Positions 1 through 8,289 of a stretch of 64,000 nucleotides of DNA are shown one piece after another. The stretch is from Rothia endophytica (lineage in GTDB: Bacteria; Actinomycetota; Actinomycetes; Actinomycetales; Micrococcaceae): assembly GCF_928381505.1 (NCBI RefSeq), contig NZ_CAKMSJ010000010.1, forward strand, positions 34,666-98,665, written 5' to 3'. Numbering within the stretch: the stretch's first letter is position 1; each line of letters begins with the position of its first letter. The position numbers were made by a program, and so were the translations under genes. The notes under the pieces are model-generated. The model was not told where the DNA came from. It ran no database searches and saw nothing but the letters and a program-made list of their open reading frames with translations.

Positions 1-560
1 ATTACCGAGGTAAAGCTGCCGGCGAACCAAACGCCCAGGTTCTGCAATAGGTTGGTCTGCAAGGCAAAGAAGGTTGAGACCGAGCTGACCACCGCCCCCA
101 GCATGATTCCCACAATCGGCACGATGAGAGAGGAGCGTAGCGATACCCTACGTAAAAATAGGAAGAAGACCATAGAACCAATAAAGGCAAAGAAAACAGC
201 TGCCACCATCTGTTGCAAGACCGTGGACGCAGGGAAGAAAAATAGCATAAAAAGCAGCCCCAGCCCTGCCCATTCGGTGGTGCCAGTGGTAGTCGGCTCC
301 ACGAATTTATTTTGAGTCAGCATCTGCATGACTAACCCGCTCATAGCCATAGCTGCCCCTGCCAGAACCAGCGCAATCGTGCGCGGTATACGGGTATTGG
401 CAAACATCTGGGATCCATCGGACTTCCCAAAAATGTCATACTCCCCCGTCAGTAGGGAAGCTGCGAGCAGAGCAAGAACGACCAGTAGGCCAATCAGCAA
501 TTTGGTATCAAAAAGTGGCGCTCGGGTGCTTTTAGCTCGGCTGCTAGTTATCGTCGTCAT
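1..560 (-). CDS. FecCD-family siderophore ABC transporter permease (partial, cut by window edge)
   Basis: The frame opens with ATG at 560 and stays open to base 1, so only about 186 N-terminal residues are visible. It begins MTTITSSRAKSTRAPLFDTK and continues with several hydrophobic spans. The stretch RIPRTIALVLAGAAMAMSGL at about residues 68-87 is the signature of the FecCD/BtuC permease family, in the form seen in Bacillus YclN. It would form the membrane channel of an Fe(III)-siderophore importer. It lies 73 bp downstream of the siderophore-binding lipoprotein gene on the same strand, so the two form an operon whose second permease and ATPase probably lie beyond base 1. Confidence 0.88.
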   Translation of the reverse strand, partial: MTTITSSRAKSTRAPLFDTKLLIGLLVVLALLAASLLTGEYDIFGKSDGSQMFANTRIPRTIALVLAGAAMAMSGLVMQMLTQNKFVEPTTTGTTEWAGLGLLFMLFFFPASTVLQQMVAAVFFAFIGSMVFFLFLRRVSLRSSLIVPIVGIMLGAVVSSVSTFFALQTNLLQNLGVWFAGSFTSV

Positions 561-569
561 AAATGCCTC

Positions 570-607
570 AAGGAGTCACCCCGCACACTCAGTGGGGGTG
601 ACTCCTT
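570..607 (-). other. Intercistronic hairpin between siderophore-binding protein and permease genes
   Basis: A perfect 13-bp inverted repeat (AAGGAGTCACCCC / GGGGTGACTCCTT) with a 12-nt loop sits between the stop of the binding-protein gene and the permease start. On the minus strand it has no following U-run; on the plus strand it does. For the operon it therefore looks more like an mRNA-stabilising or attenuating hairpin than a full terminator. It ends about 10 nt before the permease ATG and just precedes the GAGG ribosome site. Its function is inferred. Confidence 0.7.
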
Positions 608-633
608 TTTCTTGGGTCTAGGGCTGAAACTGC

Positions 634-1641
634 CTACTGGGCCGCTTCAAGCTTATCTGCGATATCGTTGAGGATCTCGGTGTAGGTGATGATTGATTCG
701 TTGGTGTAGGTGTCCTTAGGCGCATACTGCAAATTACCCTTGCTGACCGCTGTCACGTTAGCAAGTGCAGCATTCTTGGCAATCACATCAGCTGCAGGTT
801 CAGCGTTTTCGATGCTGCTCACCCCGGCGTCACGGTCCAGCACAAAGAGCCAGTCCGGGTTGGCCTCAGCGATAGCTTCAACAGAGATGTCATCCCCCTG
901 GTGGTTATCACTGGAATCAGCTACTTCAAGAGCTGGCTTGAGGTCGAGGAGGTCAAAAATTGGGCCGTAGGTGCGTCCCTTACCGGGGGCGATGAAACCG
1001 ATTTCTCCACCGGAAACATTGACTGCCATGACGGTTGATTCGCCGTCATACGCGTCCTTGGCGCGCTTAAGAGCAGCATCAAAATCAGCAATCAGCTGCT
1101 CAGCTTCAGCCTGCTTGCCAAAAACTTCACCCAGAGTAGTGACCTGACGCTTAAGTTCAGCATCCAGAGGCTCACCCTCTCGGGGCTCTAGCTCAACAAT
1201 AGCCGCCTGAGGGTTGAGAGTTTTGATGTCTTCGTAGTGGTCGGTAAAACGCTGACCGTTGATAATAAGATCCGGCTCTTCAGCAGCCAGCAATTCAAGA
1301 TTAGGCTCGCGGTGAGTGCCGATGTCGGTAATATCTGCGTTCTTTTTATAGTTTTCAACCGTTGAAGGAATAAGGGGAACCGGAGCAGCTACAAGGTCAA
1401 TACCCCAGGCATCAAGCACTTCGAAAGTCCTGTTGTCGGTGGAAGCCACTTTTTGCACGGGCTGAGACACAGTTACCTCACCGTAATTGTCGGTAACGGT
1501 GATCTCCTGAGCGGTTTGAGCTGAAGAACTTGCAGAAGTATCAGCCGACGATTCGGAAGAAGCGGTATTGGCGCCGCAGCCAGCCAGCGCCAGTGCTAGA
1601 ACTGTGGTGACAGCAATGAGAGAGAAAGGATTCTGCTTCAC
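634..1641 (-). CDS. Siderophore ABC transporter substrate-binding lipoprotein
   Basis: This 335-residue protein starts at GTG 1641, preceded by AAGGAAA. That start puts a lipoprotein signal at the N-terminus (VKQNPFSLIAVTTVLALALA, then GC at the lipobox). The frame is also open to an ATG at 1680, but that would add 13 residues before the signal peptide. Mature features fit the FecB/CeuA/YclQ class of periplasmic-type binding proteins: GEVTVSQPVQKVASTDNRT, then LDAWGIDLVAAP, and PDLIINGQR. It would sit anchored outside the membrane and hand an iron-siderophore to the permease encoded next. Two DtxR-like boxes upstream point to iron control. The exact siderophore cannot be read from the sequence. 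Confidence 0.88.
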   Translation of the reverse strand: MKQNPFSLIAVTTVLALALAGCGANTASSESSADTSASSSAQTAQEITVTDNYGEVTVSQPVQKVASTDNRTFEVLDAWGIDLVAAPVPLIPSTVENYKKNADITDIGTHREPNLELLAAEEPDLIINGQRFTDHYEDIKTLNPQAAIVELEPREGEPLDAELKRQVTTLGEVFGKQAEAEQLIADFDAALKRAKDAYDGESTVMAVNVSGGEIGFIAPGKGRTYGPIFDLLDLKPALEVADSSDNHQGDDISVEAIAEANPDWLFVLDRDAGVSSIENAEPAADVIAKNAALANVTAVSKGNLQYAPKDTYTNESIITYTEILNDIADKLEAAQ

Positions 1642-1690
1642 GTAGGTTTCCTTGTGGTATTTTATCAGGATCAGGCCCACTTAATCATCG

Positions 1691-1728
1691 AAGTAAGCTA
1701 CACCTTACCCTACAAGTAAGGTAGACCT
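1691..1728 (-). promoter_or_regulatory. Two tandem DtxR/IdeR-like boxes upstream of siderophore-binding protein
   Basis: On the minus strand the 15-mers AGGTCTACCTTACTT (1714-1728) and AGGTGTAGCTTACTT (1691-1705) differ at only two positions and start 23 bp apart. Each matches about two thirds of the actinobacterial DtxR/IdeR consensus TTAGGTTAGSCTAACCTAA when the AGGT half-sites are aligned. They lie 50-87 bp upstream of the GTG start of an iron-uptake gene, where an iron repressor would be expected. The regulator itself is inferred. Confidence 0.55.
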
Positions 1729-1800
1729 ATTTCAAATATAAAGCCCTCTTTATGTCACATTTTTGTAACCTAATCCATTATCGCACCAACTTAACGAAAA

Positions 1801-1834
1801 AACGCCCCCACCCGATTTCTCGGTGGGGGCGTTT
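1801..1834 (-). terminator. Terminator after tig
   Basis: The stem AACGCCCCCACC / GGTGGGGGCGTT is followed on the minus strand by six T residues, 25 bp past the tig stop codon. It is a strong intrinsic terminator. Confidence 0.9.
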
Positions 1835-1858
1835 TCTTGTTAGCTTGAAGCGCTAAGA

Positions 1859-3166
1859 CTACTCAGCTGAAGCAGCCTCTTCGTTCTGACCCAGGAATGA
1901 GGTCAGGTCAACAGCCTTGCCGTCAGCGTCCTTAACCTCAGCCTTGGCGAGAACTGCAGCCAGAGCCTTTGAACGGCGAACCTCGCCGACGATCATGCCG
2001 GACTGGCCGGAACCATCCAGCATCTGAGCGAACTGGTTGGGGTCCATGCCGTACTGCTGTGACATGGTGATGATGTAGTCGATAAGCTCTGACTGCTCAA
2101 CGGATACATCTTCCTTCTCAGCAATAGCATCGAGGATGATTTCGTTCTTGAAAGCCGCGATGGTGTTTTCACGAACCTCAGCGCGGTGCTCTTCGCTGTC
2201 GTGGTCATCCTCTGAACCGGGAGCGCTGAAGTGCTGCTCCACCTGCTCATCAATAACCTTCTCAGGCACTGGAATCTCAACAAGCTCAACCAGAGCTTCC
2301 AGAACCTTGTCGCGTGCCTCTGAGCCCTGCTCAGCAACCTTTGACTCTGCGGCCTGCTTAGCCAAATCAGCCTTCAACTCGTCGATGGTGTCGAACTCTG
2401 ATGCCAGCTGAGCGAAGTCGTCGTCTGCCTCGGGCAATTCACGTTCCTTAACGGCGGTGACCTTAACCTTGACGGTTGCTTCCTCGCCGGCGTGCTCGCC
2501 GCCAGCCAGCTTGGTGGTGAAGGTAGCGTCTTCGTCAGCGGAGAGACCCAGAACAGCTTCATCCAGGCCATCCAGCATGGTGCCCGAGCCTACCTGGTAG
2601 GACAGGTCGTTAGCAGCGTCAACCTCTTCACCGTCAATTTCAGCAGCAATGTTGATGGTCAGGAAGTCGTCGTTAGCGGCAGGGCGCTCAATGGTCTTGA
2701 GGGTGCCGAAGCGACCGCGCAGGGCATCCAGTGCCTGCTTTTCGTCGTCCTCTGAAACCTCTACGTTTGCAACCTCAACCTTGATACCTTCATAGGAGGG
2801 CAGCTCAATTTCGGGCCGAACGGTAACCTCGATAGCCAGCTTGAGGTCAGCTTCGCGAGCGTCCTCTTCAGGCTTGGAAATGATGTCCAGCTCAGGCTGA
2901 GCCAAGGGGGTCAGGTCATTCTCGGCCAGAGCCTGTGAGTAGTAGCTGTTCAGTGCCTCGTTCAGTGCGTTTTCAACGATGAAATCGAAGCCTGCACGCT
3001 GCTCGATGAGAGCCTTGGGGGTCTTGCCCTTACGGAAGCCGGGAACATTAATCTGTCCTGCCAGGGTCTTGTAAGCGCGGTCAAGGTAAGGCTTGAACTC
3101 AGCGAAGGGGACCTCGACCTCAATCTTTGCGAGGGTCGGGTTGATCTTCTCGACGGCAGTCTTCAC
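1859..3166 (-). CDS. tig: Trigger factor, ribosome-associated chaperone and prolyl isomerase
   Basis: The protein has 435 residues from GTG 3166, which is preceded by AGGAGATC; the open frame runs further upstream to 3247 but has no better start. The ribosome-docking loop GFRKGKTP (residues 43-50) is the family signature. A FKBP-type isomerase domain follows at about 150-235 ([16 protein letters not shown]), then the helical C-terminal substrate-binding arms, including [18 protein letters not shown]. The C-terminus is acidic and Ala/Glu rich. It binds nascent chains at the ribosome exit tunnel. It is monocistronic here, between tRNA-Pro upstream and its own terminator. Length is typical for actinobacteria. 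Confidence 0.97.
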   Translation of the reverse strand: MKTAVEKINPTLAKIEVEVPFAEFKPYLDRAYKTLAGQINVPGFRKGKTPKALIEQRAGFDFIVENALNEALNSYYSQALAENDLTPLAQPELDIISKPEEDAREADLKLAIEVTVRPEIELPSYEGIKVEVANVEVSEDDEKQALDALRGRFGTLKTIERPAANDDFLTINIAAEIDGEEVDAANDLSYQVGSGTMLDGLDEAVLGLSADEDATFTTKLAGGEHAGEEATVKVKVTAVKERELPEADDDFAQLASEFDTIDELKADLAKQAAESKVAEQGSEARDKVLEALVELVEIPVPEKVIDEQVEQHFSAPGSEDDHDSEEHRAEVRENTIAAFKNEIILDAIAEKEDVSVEQSELIDYIITMSQQYGMDPNQFAQMLDGSGQSGMIVGEVRRSKALAAVLAKAEVKDADGKAVDLTSFLGQNEEAASAE

Positions 3167-3248
3167 GTCCGTTGATCTCCTGATAATTGATGGGACCACA
3201 GCTCGGGTTTGAGCGGTGATATATCTTGGTTTGCGGGAATAAAGCAAA

Positions 3249-3272
3249 AGACCCGCCGTTTCCGGCGGGTCT
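3249..3272 (-). terminator. Terminator after tRNA-Pro
   Basis: AGACCCGCCG / CGGCGGGTCT stem with a TTTTGC tail on the minus strand, 14 bp beyond the 3' end of tRNA-Pro. Confidence 0.85.
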
Positions 3273-3285
3273 CGCGTTATTCACG

Positions 3286-3360
3286 TCGGGGTGACAGGAT
3301 TCGAACCTGCGATCTCCTGCTCCCAAAGCAGGCGCGCTAGCCAAGCTACGCCACACCCCG
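3286..3360 (-). tRNA. tRNA-Pro (anticodon TGG)
   Basis: The minus strand folds as a cloverleaf with acceptor CGGGGTG/CACCCCG, anticodon loop CTTTGGGA inside stem CCTGC/GCAGG, and T-loop GGTTCGAAT. The anticodon TGG reads proline codons. The 3' CCA is not encoded. Confidence 0.95.
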
Positions 3361-3548
3361 TTTTGCACGGAAGCAAATATGAGTTTACCTGTTCACCGCA
3401 GTTTTACCTAACCCAGGTTTTGGTTATGCTCTCAGCGTGTCTTCCAATCGGTCAATCACGCCCCTTAAACCAACACCATCAGCATTTGACATGTAGCCCA
3501 AATGCGTGTTTACTTGAACAAGTCCTTCAAGGACATAACTAAATATTC

Positions 3549-3622
3549 GGGGATGTAGCTTAATGGTAAAGCCTCAGTCTTCCAAACTGATTACGCGGGT
3601 TCGATTCCCGTCATCCCCTCCA
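3549..3622 (+). tRNA. tRNA-Gly (anticodon TCC)
   Basis: Acceptor GGGGATG/CATCCCC, anticodon loop TCTTCCAAA and T-arm GCGGGTTCGATTCCCGT give a standard cloverleaf with anticodon TCC. The terminal CCA is encoded (3620-3622). A 13-bp palindrome GTCCTTCAAGGAC lies at 3522-3534 just upstream. Confidence 0.95.
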
Positions 3623-3626
3623 CCTA

Positions 3627-3661
3627 AGACCCGGTAGCTGTAACGCGTACCGGGTCTTTTT
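3627..3661 (+). terminator. Terminator after tRNA-Gly
   Basis: AGACCCGGTA / TACCGGGTCT stem followed by TTTTT, immediately downstream of the tRNA. Confidence 0.9.
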
Positions 3662-3724
3662 GCCTTGTAGAACAACGCGCTTGAGCGGTAGGCGAAGATG
3701 CACCCCTACAGCTAGAGGGGGCAC

Positions 3725-4957
3725 CTAGTGGTTTCGGAAACGGCGCGGTACTTCTGCGGCACCCAAAGATAGCATCAGCCGGTTAGCCCAGTTAAAGAAG
3801 GCAGCAGCGTTAATGATGTCAATCATATCACCGGTCTCAAGCCCTAATGCCTTCAGCTGATGCACATGGCGCTGCCCGAAATCGATGGGGGTGCGAGTCA
3901 GTGCAACGGTAGTATCACGGATAGCATTCCAGGTATCTGACCCCAGATCAGCTCCAACACCCTGGTCCAGCAGCCGCTCTACGTCAGCAACCCTACCTGT
4001 TGATTCTTCGAGGGTACGAGCCGAATGAACAGAAGCGCAATAGATGCAACCGTTGAGCCGGGAAGCAACAGTCGCAGCAAGCTCCCGCTCAGCCCGCCCA
4101 ATTCCGGTGTCAATGTTGTAAAAGATATCGAGGTCGGTCAAGGTTCGTGCTTTGAGCGCTTGAGGGTCCCTGGCTAATAGCCTGAAATAGGCTGATTTAG
4201 CCCGTTCCGGAAGAATCATGGCCTCCAGGTGCGCTTCCGTCAGTTCCTCTTCGCCCAGAATCGGCACCCAGGGTTTCCAGCCCAATGAATGGTGTACAAA
4301 GTGGCTAGGTTCCACCAGGTGGGGGTAGGTCAGCACCTCATACACTCCCCCAGTTAGTGCCGTGGGTGCGCTACCCTCATCACTGGCCACGGTAATAGCA
4401 GGTGCAGTGGAGGCAGGGGCCGGTAACGGCGCAGTCTCTCGCCCGTCCAGCACGACTAGCCCGTGCACCACTCGCAGCTGAAAGGCCAGAAAAGAAACCA
4501 ACTGAGCCACAGTAACGGTCTCGTCTTCAGTAAAAACCTTGGCCAAAGCCGCTAGCCGCTCCGGGGTGCTATCAACAGGGTTAAAGACGAGGAAGTGGGA
4601 GAAATCTAGTGCAGCTACCAGTCGCTGGCCGAGAGCATCGGCATGAGGTAGGGTTGCGGCTGAGAACCATCGTGCCTGCCCCTGCTCTGCCGGTCCGCTA
4701 CCCCAGGTGTTCAAACCGGCAGCTACAGCCTCAGCCACAGGTTGCATCAGGCCTGGGTTTTCATCGCCTAGAAGATCAAAATAAAATTCAGCTACTGGGG
4801 ACCGGTGCAGACCAGCAACAAATGCTGCGACAGCGTAGCGTTCTGGCAGCTCTCCCTCCAAAAGTGCCTCAAAACTAAGTTGGGCATTGTCTTTTGCCTG
4901 GAGCCGATCATTGCGTTCAGCCAGGTCTGTGCCTGATAAGAAGTTAATAATATCCAT
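3725..4957 (-). CDS. Fused CMD-domain / alkylhydroperoxidase-domain protein (Avi_7170 + Avi_7169 type)
   Basis: This is a 410-residue protein from ATG 4957 (AGAGGATAC upstream); the open frame reaches 5023 but that would overlap the ATPase gene. The N-terminal half (about 1-190, e.g. ERYAVAAFVAGLH) resembles the carboxymuconolactone-decarboxylase-like CMD family named after Avi_7170. The C-terminal half resembles the AhpD-like family named after Avi_7169 and carries the redox motif CIYCASVHSAR at about 309-319, with Cys-X-X-Cys and a nearby His. These families are usually separate adjacent genes, so this looks like a fusion. AhpD-type CXXC sites reduce peroxides or disulfides, but the substrate here is unknown. 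It is the last gene of the ABC-importer operon, 25 bp after the ATPase stop. Confidence 0.75.
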   Translation of the reverse strand: MDIINFLSGTDLAERNDRLQAKDNAQLSFEALLEGELPERYAVAAFVAGLHRSPVAEFYFDLLGDENPGLMQPVAEAVAAGLNTWGSGPAEQGQARWFSAATLPHADALGQRLVAALDFSHFLVFNPVDSTPERLAALAKVFTEDETVTVAQLVSFLAFQLRVVHGLVVLDGRETAPLPAPASTAPAITVASDEGSAPTALTGGVYEVLTYPHLVEPSHFVHHSLGWKPWVPILGEEELTEAHLEAMILPERAKSAYFRLLARDPQALKARTLTDLDIFYNIDTGIGRAERELAATVASRLNGCIYCASVHSARTLEESTGRVADVERLLDQGVGADLGSDTWNAIRDTTVALTRTPIDFGQRHVHQLKALGLETGDMIDIINAAAFFNWANRLMLSLGAAEVPRRFRNH

Positions 4958-4982
4958 TTTGTATCCTCTTAGCAGTTGCTTC

Positions 4983-6545
4983 TTAGAGCCCCAGGTTGTA
5001 GTTGCCGTGACGATAGCTAGCACCTGGGATTGCCCCGAGTAAGGTGCGGGTGAAGTCTGACTGAGGGTTGGTAAAGACGTGGGCGGTCTCTCCGTGCTCT
5101 ACCTGCCGCCCCCGGCTCATCACCGTCACGGTATCCGATATTTGACGCACCACAGCTAAATCGTGGGAAATAAAGAGGTAGGTCAGTCCAAGCTCTTGCT
5201 GAAGCTTTTCAAGCAAGCGCAGGATTTGTGCCTGAACGGTTACATCCAGCGCTGAAACCGCTTCATCCAATACCACCACATCGGGTTCAAGAATAAGCGC
5301 TCTGGCAATTGCAACTCGCTGGCGTTGCCCACCTGAAAGTTCCCGCGGACGACGGTTGGCTAGCTCGGGGCTCAACGAGACAAGTTCTAGATAGTCCTGA
5401 ACCCTTTGTTGGATTTGCTTCTTCGTAAGATTAGTAAAATTCACCAGCCCCTCGCCAATGGCCTTACCTATAGTCTGCCGCGGGTTCAGTGATGAGTAGG
5501 GGTTTTGGTATACCATCTGCACTTTTTGGCGGAGGGCACGAGAGGGTTTTAGCTTCACGCCATCCAGGGTAATCTGCCCTGAGGACGGTGTGAGCAAGCC
5601 AGCAATGGCTCGGGCCGCTGTCGTTTTACCCGAACCTGATTCCCCTACAATAGCGTGGGTGCTCCCCCGGGTAACCTCGAAGCTCAAACCTTCTAAAGCG
5701 GTAAAGTTGCCATAGACCTGCCCCAGATTTTCGACGCTGAGTATGATCTCCTCTTCTCTAGTAGAGGGTCTAAGAGGAGCCTGTGAGCCGGTGGCTAGTG
5801 AGGGAGCATCGGCAAGTAGCCGCTGGGTATAGGGCTGCCGCGGGTTGGCTAAGACATGAGCTGCAAGACCTTCTTCAACGACTGCTCCCTGTTGCATGAC
5901 GACGATGCGGTGGGCTCTGTCCCCAGCAACCGCCAAATCATGGGTGATCAGTAGAATTCCGATGCCCAGCTCTTCACGCATCTGGTCTAGAAGATCAAGG
6001 ATTACCTTCTGCACGGTCACATCGAGGGCACTGGTTGGTTCATCGGCGATCAACAGATCTGGCTCGAGAGCGAGTGCCGCTGCGATGAGGACGCGCTGGT
6101 TCATGCCACCCGATAACTCATGGGGGTACTGCTTGTAGCGTATTTCGGGTTGATCAATACCCACCTTTTCAAGCAGTCTTAACACTTTAGATTTCACATG
6201 AGCATGGCCGTGAATTCTCAGACCTTCAGCCACGGATTCACCGATGGTTTTGGTGGGGTTGAGGGAGTTTGTTGGGTCTTGGGGAATCAGCCCTACCCTT
6301 TTCCCCCTCATAACAGGTGTCACGGGCTGGTCGGTGAGTGTAATGGCACCTGCTGATACTGAAGCGTTATCTGGCAGCAAGCCGATGATTGCCAGGGCGC
6401 TGGTTGATTTACCGGAGCCAGATTCCCCCACAATCGCGGTGGTTTGGCCGCGTTCTACGGTCAGATTAATTCCGTGAACAGCCTGAACTGTACCCGATGA
6501 GGTGGTGTAGCTGACGTTGAGGTCGGTAACGTTGAGTAGGCTCAT
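4983..6545 (-). CDS. Peptide/nickel-type ABC transporter, double ATP-binding protein (DppD-DppF fusion)
   Basis: The 520 residues hold two complete ABC ATPase domains. The first has Walker A GESGSGKST near residue 38 and signature LSGGMNQRV. The second has Walker A GESGSGKTT near residue 301, signature LSGGQRQRV and Walker B VVVLDEAVSALDV. This arrangement is the known DppD/DppF fusion of oligopeptide or nickel importers. It would power the two permeases encoded upstream. Its start overlaps the preceding permease stop by 4 bp (ATGA), indicating translational coupling. The ligand cannot be deduced from the ATPase. Confidence 0.93.
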   Translation of the reverse strand: MSLLNVTDLNVSYTTSSGTVQAVHGINLTVERGQTTAIVGESGSGKSTSALAIIGLLPDNASVSAGAITLTDQPVTPVMRGKRVGLIPQDPTNSLNPTKTIGESVAEGLRIHGHAHVKSKVLRLLEKVGIDQPEIRYKQYPHELSGGMNQRVLIAAALALEPDLLIADEPTSALDVTVQKVILDLLDQMREELGIGILLITHDLAVAGDRAHRIVVMQQGAVVEEGLAAHVLANPRQPYTQRLLADAPSLATGSQAPLRPSTREEEIILSVENLGQVYGNFTALEGLSFEVTRGSTHAIVGESGSGKTTAARAIAGLLTPSSGQITLDGVKLKPSRALRQKVQMVYQNPYSSLNPRQTIGKAIGEGLVNFTNLTKKQIQQRVQDYLELVSLSPELANRRPRELSGGQRQRVAIARALILEPDVVVLDEAVSALDVTVQAQILRLLEKLQQELGLTYLFISHDLAVVRQISDTVTVMSRGRQVEHGETAHVFTNPQSDFTRTLLGAIPGASYRHGNYNLGL

Positions 6546-7345
6546 GCTTGCCCCTCCTGATTAATGATGTGGCTGATATGGTTTGCAGCTAGCACAACGG
6601 CAACGATGACAGCACCGGGTAGCAGGGTCAGCCACCAGCTGGTGGCGAGGTAGGCGCGGGAGTCTGCAATGAGTAGCCCCCATTCCGGAGTGGGCGGCGG
6701 GGTGCCGTAGCCCAGAAACCCTAGAGTTGCCAGTTGAAGCAGGGCCGAGGCGAATTGCAGGGCAACCAGAGCCAGAACCGGGGTTAGGGAGTTGGGCAGG
6801 ACATGCCTGATGAGGACGGCGGTGCGGGTGGAACCTACTCCATAGGCTGCTTCAACGTAGTCGCTTGAGACCACGGACAGCACCTGGGAGCGCACCAGCC
6901 GTGCGAACATTGCAATGGAGGTAACACCTACAGCGATGGCTGCGTTCATGGTGCCGAAACCGAGCAGGATGAGGACGGCAAGGCTCAGGAGCAAAGATGG
7001 GATGGAGAGCAGAACGTCTACTGTTCGCATGATAATTGTCTCTGCTTTACCGCGTAAGGTGCCTGCAATGACACCAAGGAAGGTACCGATGATGAGGCCA
7101 ACGAGGACGGCGACTAGAGCGCCGAGCAGTGAGTTGCGCGCTCCATAGATCACCCTGGTATAGAGGTCTCTACCCACGGAGTCTGTGCCAAACCAGTGGG
7201 TGGCGCTGGGTGCTAGCAGGGCTCGATCATCACCGATAATGGGGTCCCCCTGCGTGAAGAGCCCCGGGGCTAGTGCCCACAGGATGGCTGTCGCCAAAAT
7301 AAGGTAAGCAAGAAGTGCTGTGGGTTTGGTGTAGGCAGTTTTCAT
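6542..7345 (-). CDS. Peptide/nickel-type ABC transporter permease (DppC-like)
   Basis: The 267-residue inner-membrane protein has about six hydrophobic segments. It has the N-terminal pattern of DppC/OppC proteins, including HWFGTDSVGRDLYTRVIYGA at about residues 50-69 and the permease EAA loop around DYVEAAYGVGSTRTAVLIRH. It overlaps both neighbours by 4 bp, so it is co-translated with the other permease and the ATPase. It would form half of the transmembrane pore. Confidence 0.93.
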   Translation of the reverse strand: MKTAYTKPTALLAYLILATAILWALAPGLFTQGDPIIGDDRALLAPSATHWFGTDSVGRDLYTRVIYGARNSLLGALVAVLVGLIIGTFLGVIAGTLRGKAETIIMRTVDVLLSIPSLLLSLAVLILLGFGTMNAAIAVGVTSIAMFARLVRSQVLSVVSSDYVEAAYGVGSTRTAVLIRHVLPNSLTPVLALVALQFASALLQLATLGFLGYGTPPPTPEWGLLIADSRAYLATSWWLTLLPGAVIVAVVLAANHISHIINQEGQA

Positions 7346-8283
7346 GAGTTTGCCTTACTGCGCAGTCGGGGGTCGAGGACCGGGTAGAGCAGATCGACGA
7401 TGAGATTAATGATGATGTAGGCGGTAGCTGCGGTGACAACTACTGCGAGCAGGACAGGGGTGTCTCGGTTAGCAACAGCTTGCACGGTAAGGTTTCCTAG
7501 CCCGGCGCGTCCAAAGACGGCTTCAGTGACCACGGCCCCGCTGACCAGTTCGCCAAAAAGAACCCCGGCGATGGTGATAGCGGGCATCATGGCATTGCGT
7601 AGCACATCGCGGAAGAAGATCCACCGTTCGCTAGCTCCCCTGGCTCGGATAACCTGCACGAAGGGTTGGGGGTACACTTCATCGATGCTGCGGACCAGCA
7701 CTTGGGCAAGCGGGGCTGAGATGGGAACGGCTAGGGTGAGCACGGGCAGAATAAGGTCCTGTATGTTGCTTGCACCGTAGACAGGTACCCAGCCGAGCTG
7801 GAAGGAGATCATCTGAATGAGCACGATACCGATGAGGAAACTGGGGATTGAACTCATGAAGGCCGGAAGTGCTCTGACCGTGCGCCTGAGCCAGCCCAGT
7901 CCAGGCAACGTCGAGGCAAATGCAATGCAAAAAGCTAGCACTATGGACGCAGCGAAGGCTAAGAAAGCCAGAGTTAGGGTACCTGGCAGTGCTGATTTCA
8001 TCAGATTGCTGACCGTGGTGCCTGAATTAACAGAGTATCCAAAGTTACCCGTCAAAAAATTGGCCAGCGTCATAAAGTACTGAATAATCAGGGGTTGATC
8101 TAGGCCGTAGGATTCCCTAATCTGGGAAACTTCAGCCTCTGACAAACCAAGTTCAGGGTTGGAGTAACGGGTAGTGACCGCATCTCCGGGTAATGCTGTG
8201 AGCAGGATGAAGGCAAGGGTGAATGCTGCCAGCAAAACCAGTATCGCTTGCCCTACCCTCAGTAATACTTGTGTGCTTTTCAT
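7342..8283 (-). CDS. Peptide/nickel-type ABC transporter permease (DppB-like)
   Basis: The 313 residues have the DppB/OppB layout: an N-terminal helix, the conserved QIRESYGLDQPLIIQYFMTL region, and an EAA loop (QVIRARGASERWIFFRDVLR) before the last helices. It is followed by the DppC-like gene with a 4-bp overlap and lies 6 bp after the binding-protein stop. It forms the other half of the pore. Confidence 0.93.
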   Translation of the reverse strand: MKSTQVLLRVGQAILVLLAAFTLAFILLTALPGDAVTTRYSNPELGLSEAEVSQIRESYGLDQPLIIQYFMTLANFLTGNFGYSVNSGTTVSNLMKSALPGTLTLAFLAFAASIVLAFCIAFASTLPGLGWLRRTVRALPAFMSSIPSFLIGIVLIQMISFQLGWVPVYGASNIQDLILPVLTLAVPISAPLAQVLVRSIDEVYPQPFVQVIRARGASERWIFFRDVLRNAMMPAITIAGVLFGELVSGAVVTEAVFGRAGLGNLTVQAVANRDTPVLLAVVVTAATAYIIINLIVDLLYPVLDPRLRSKANS

Positions 8284-8289
8284 TGGTTT

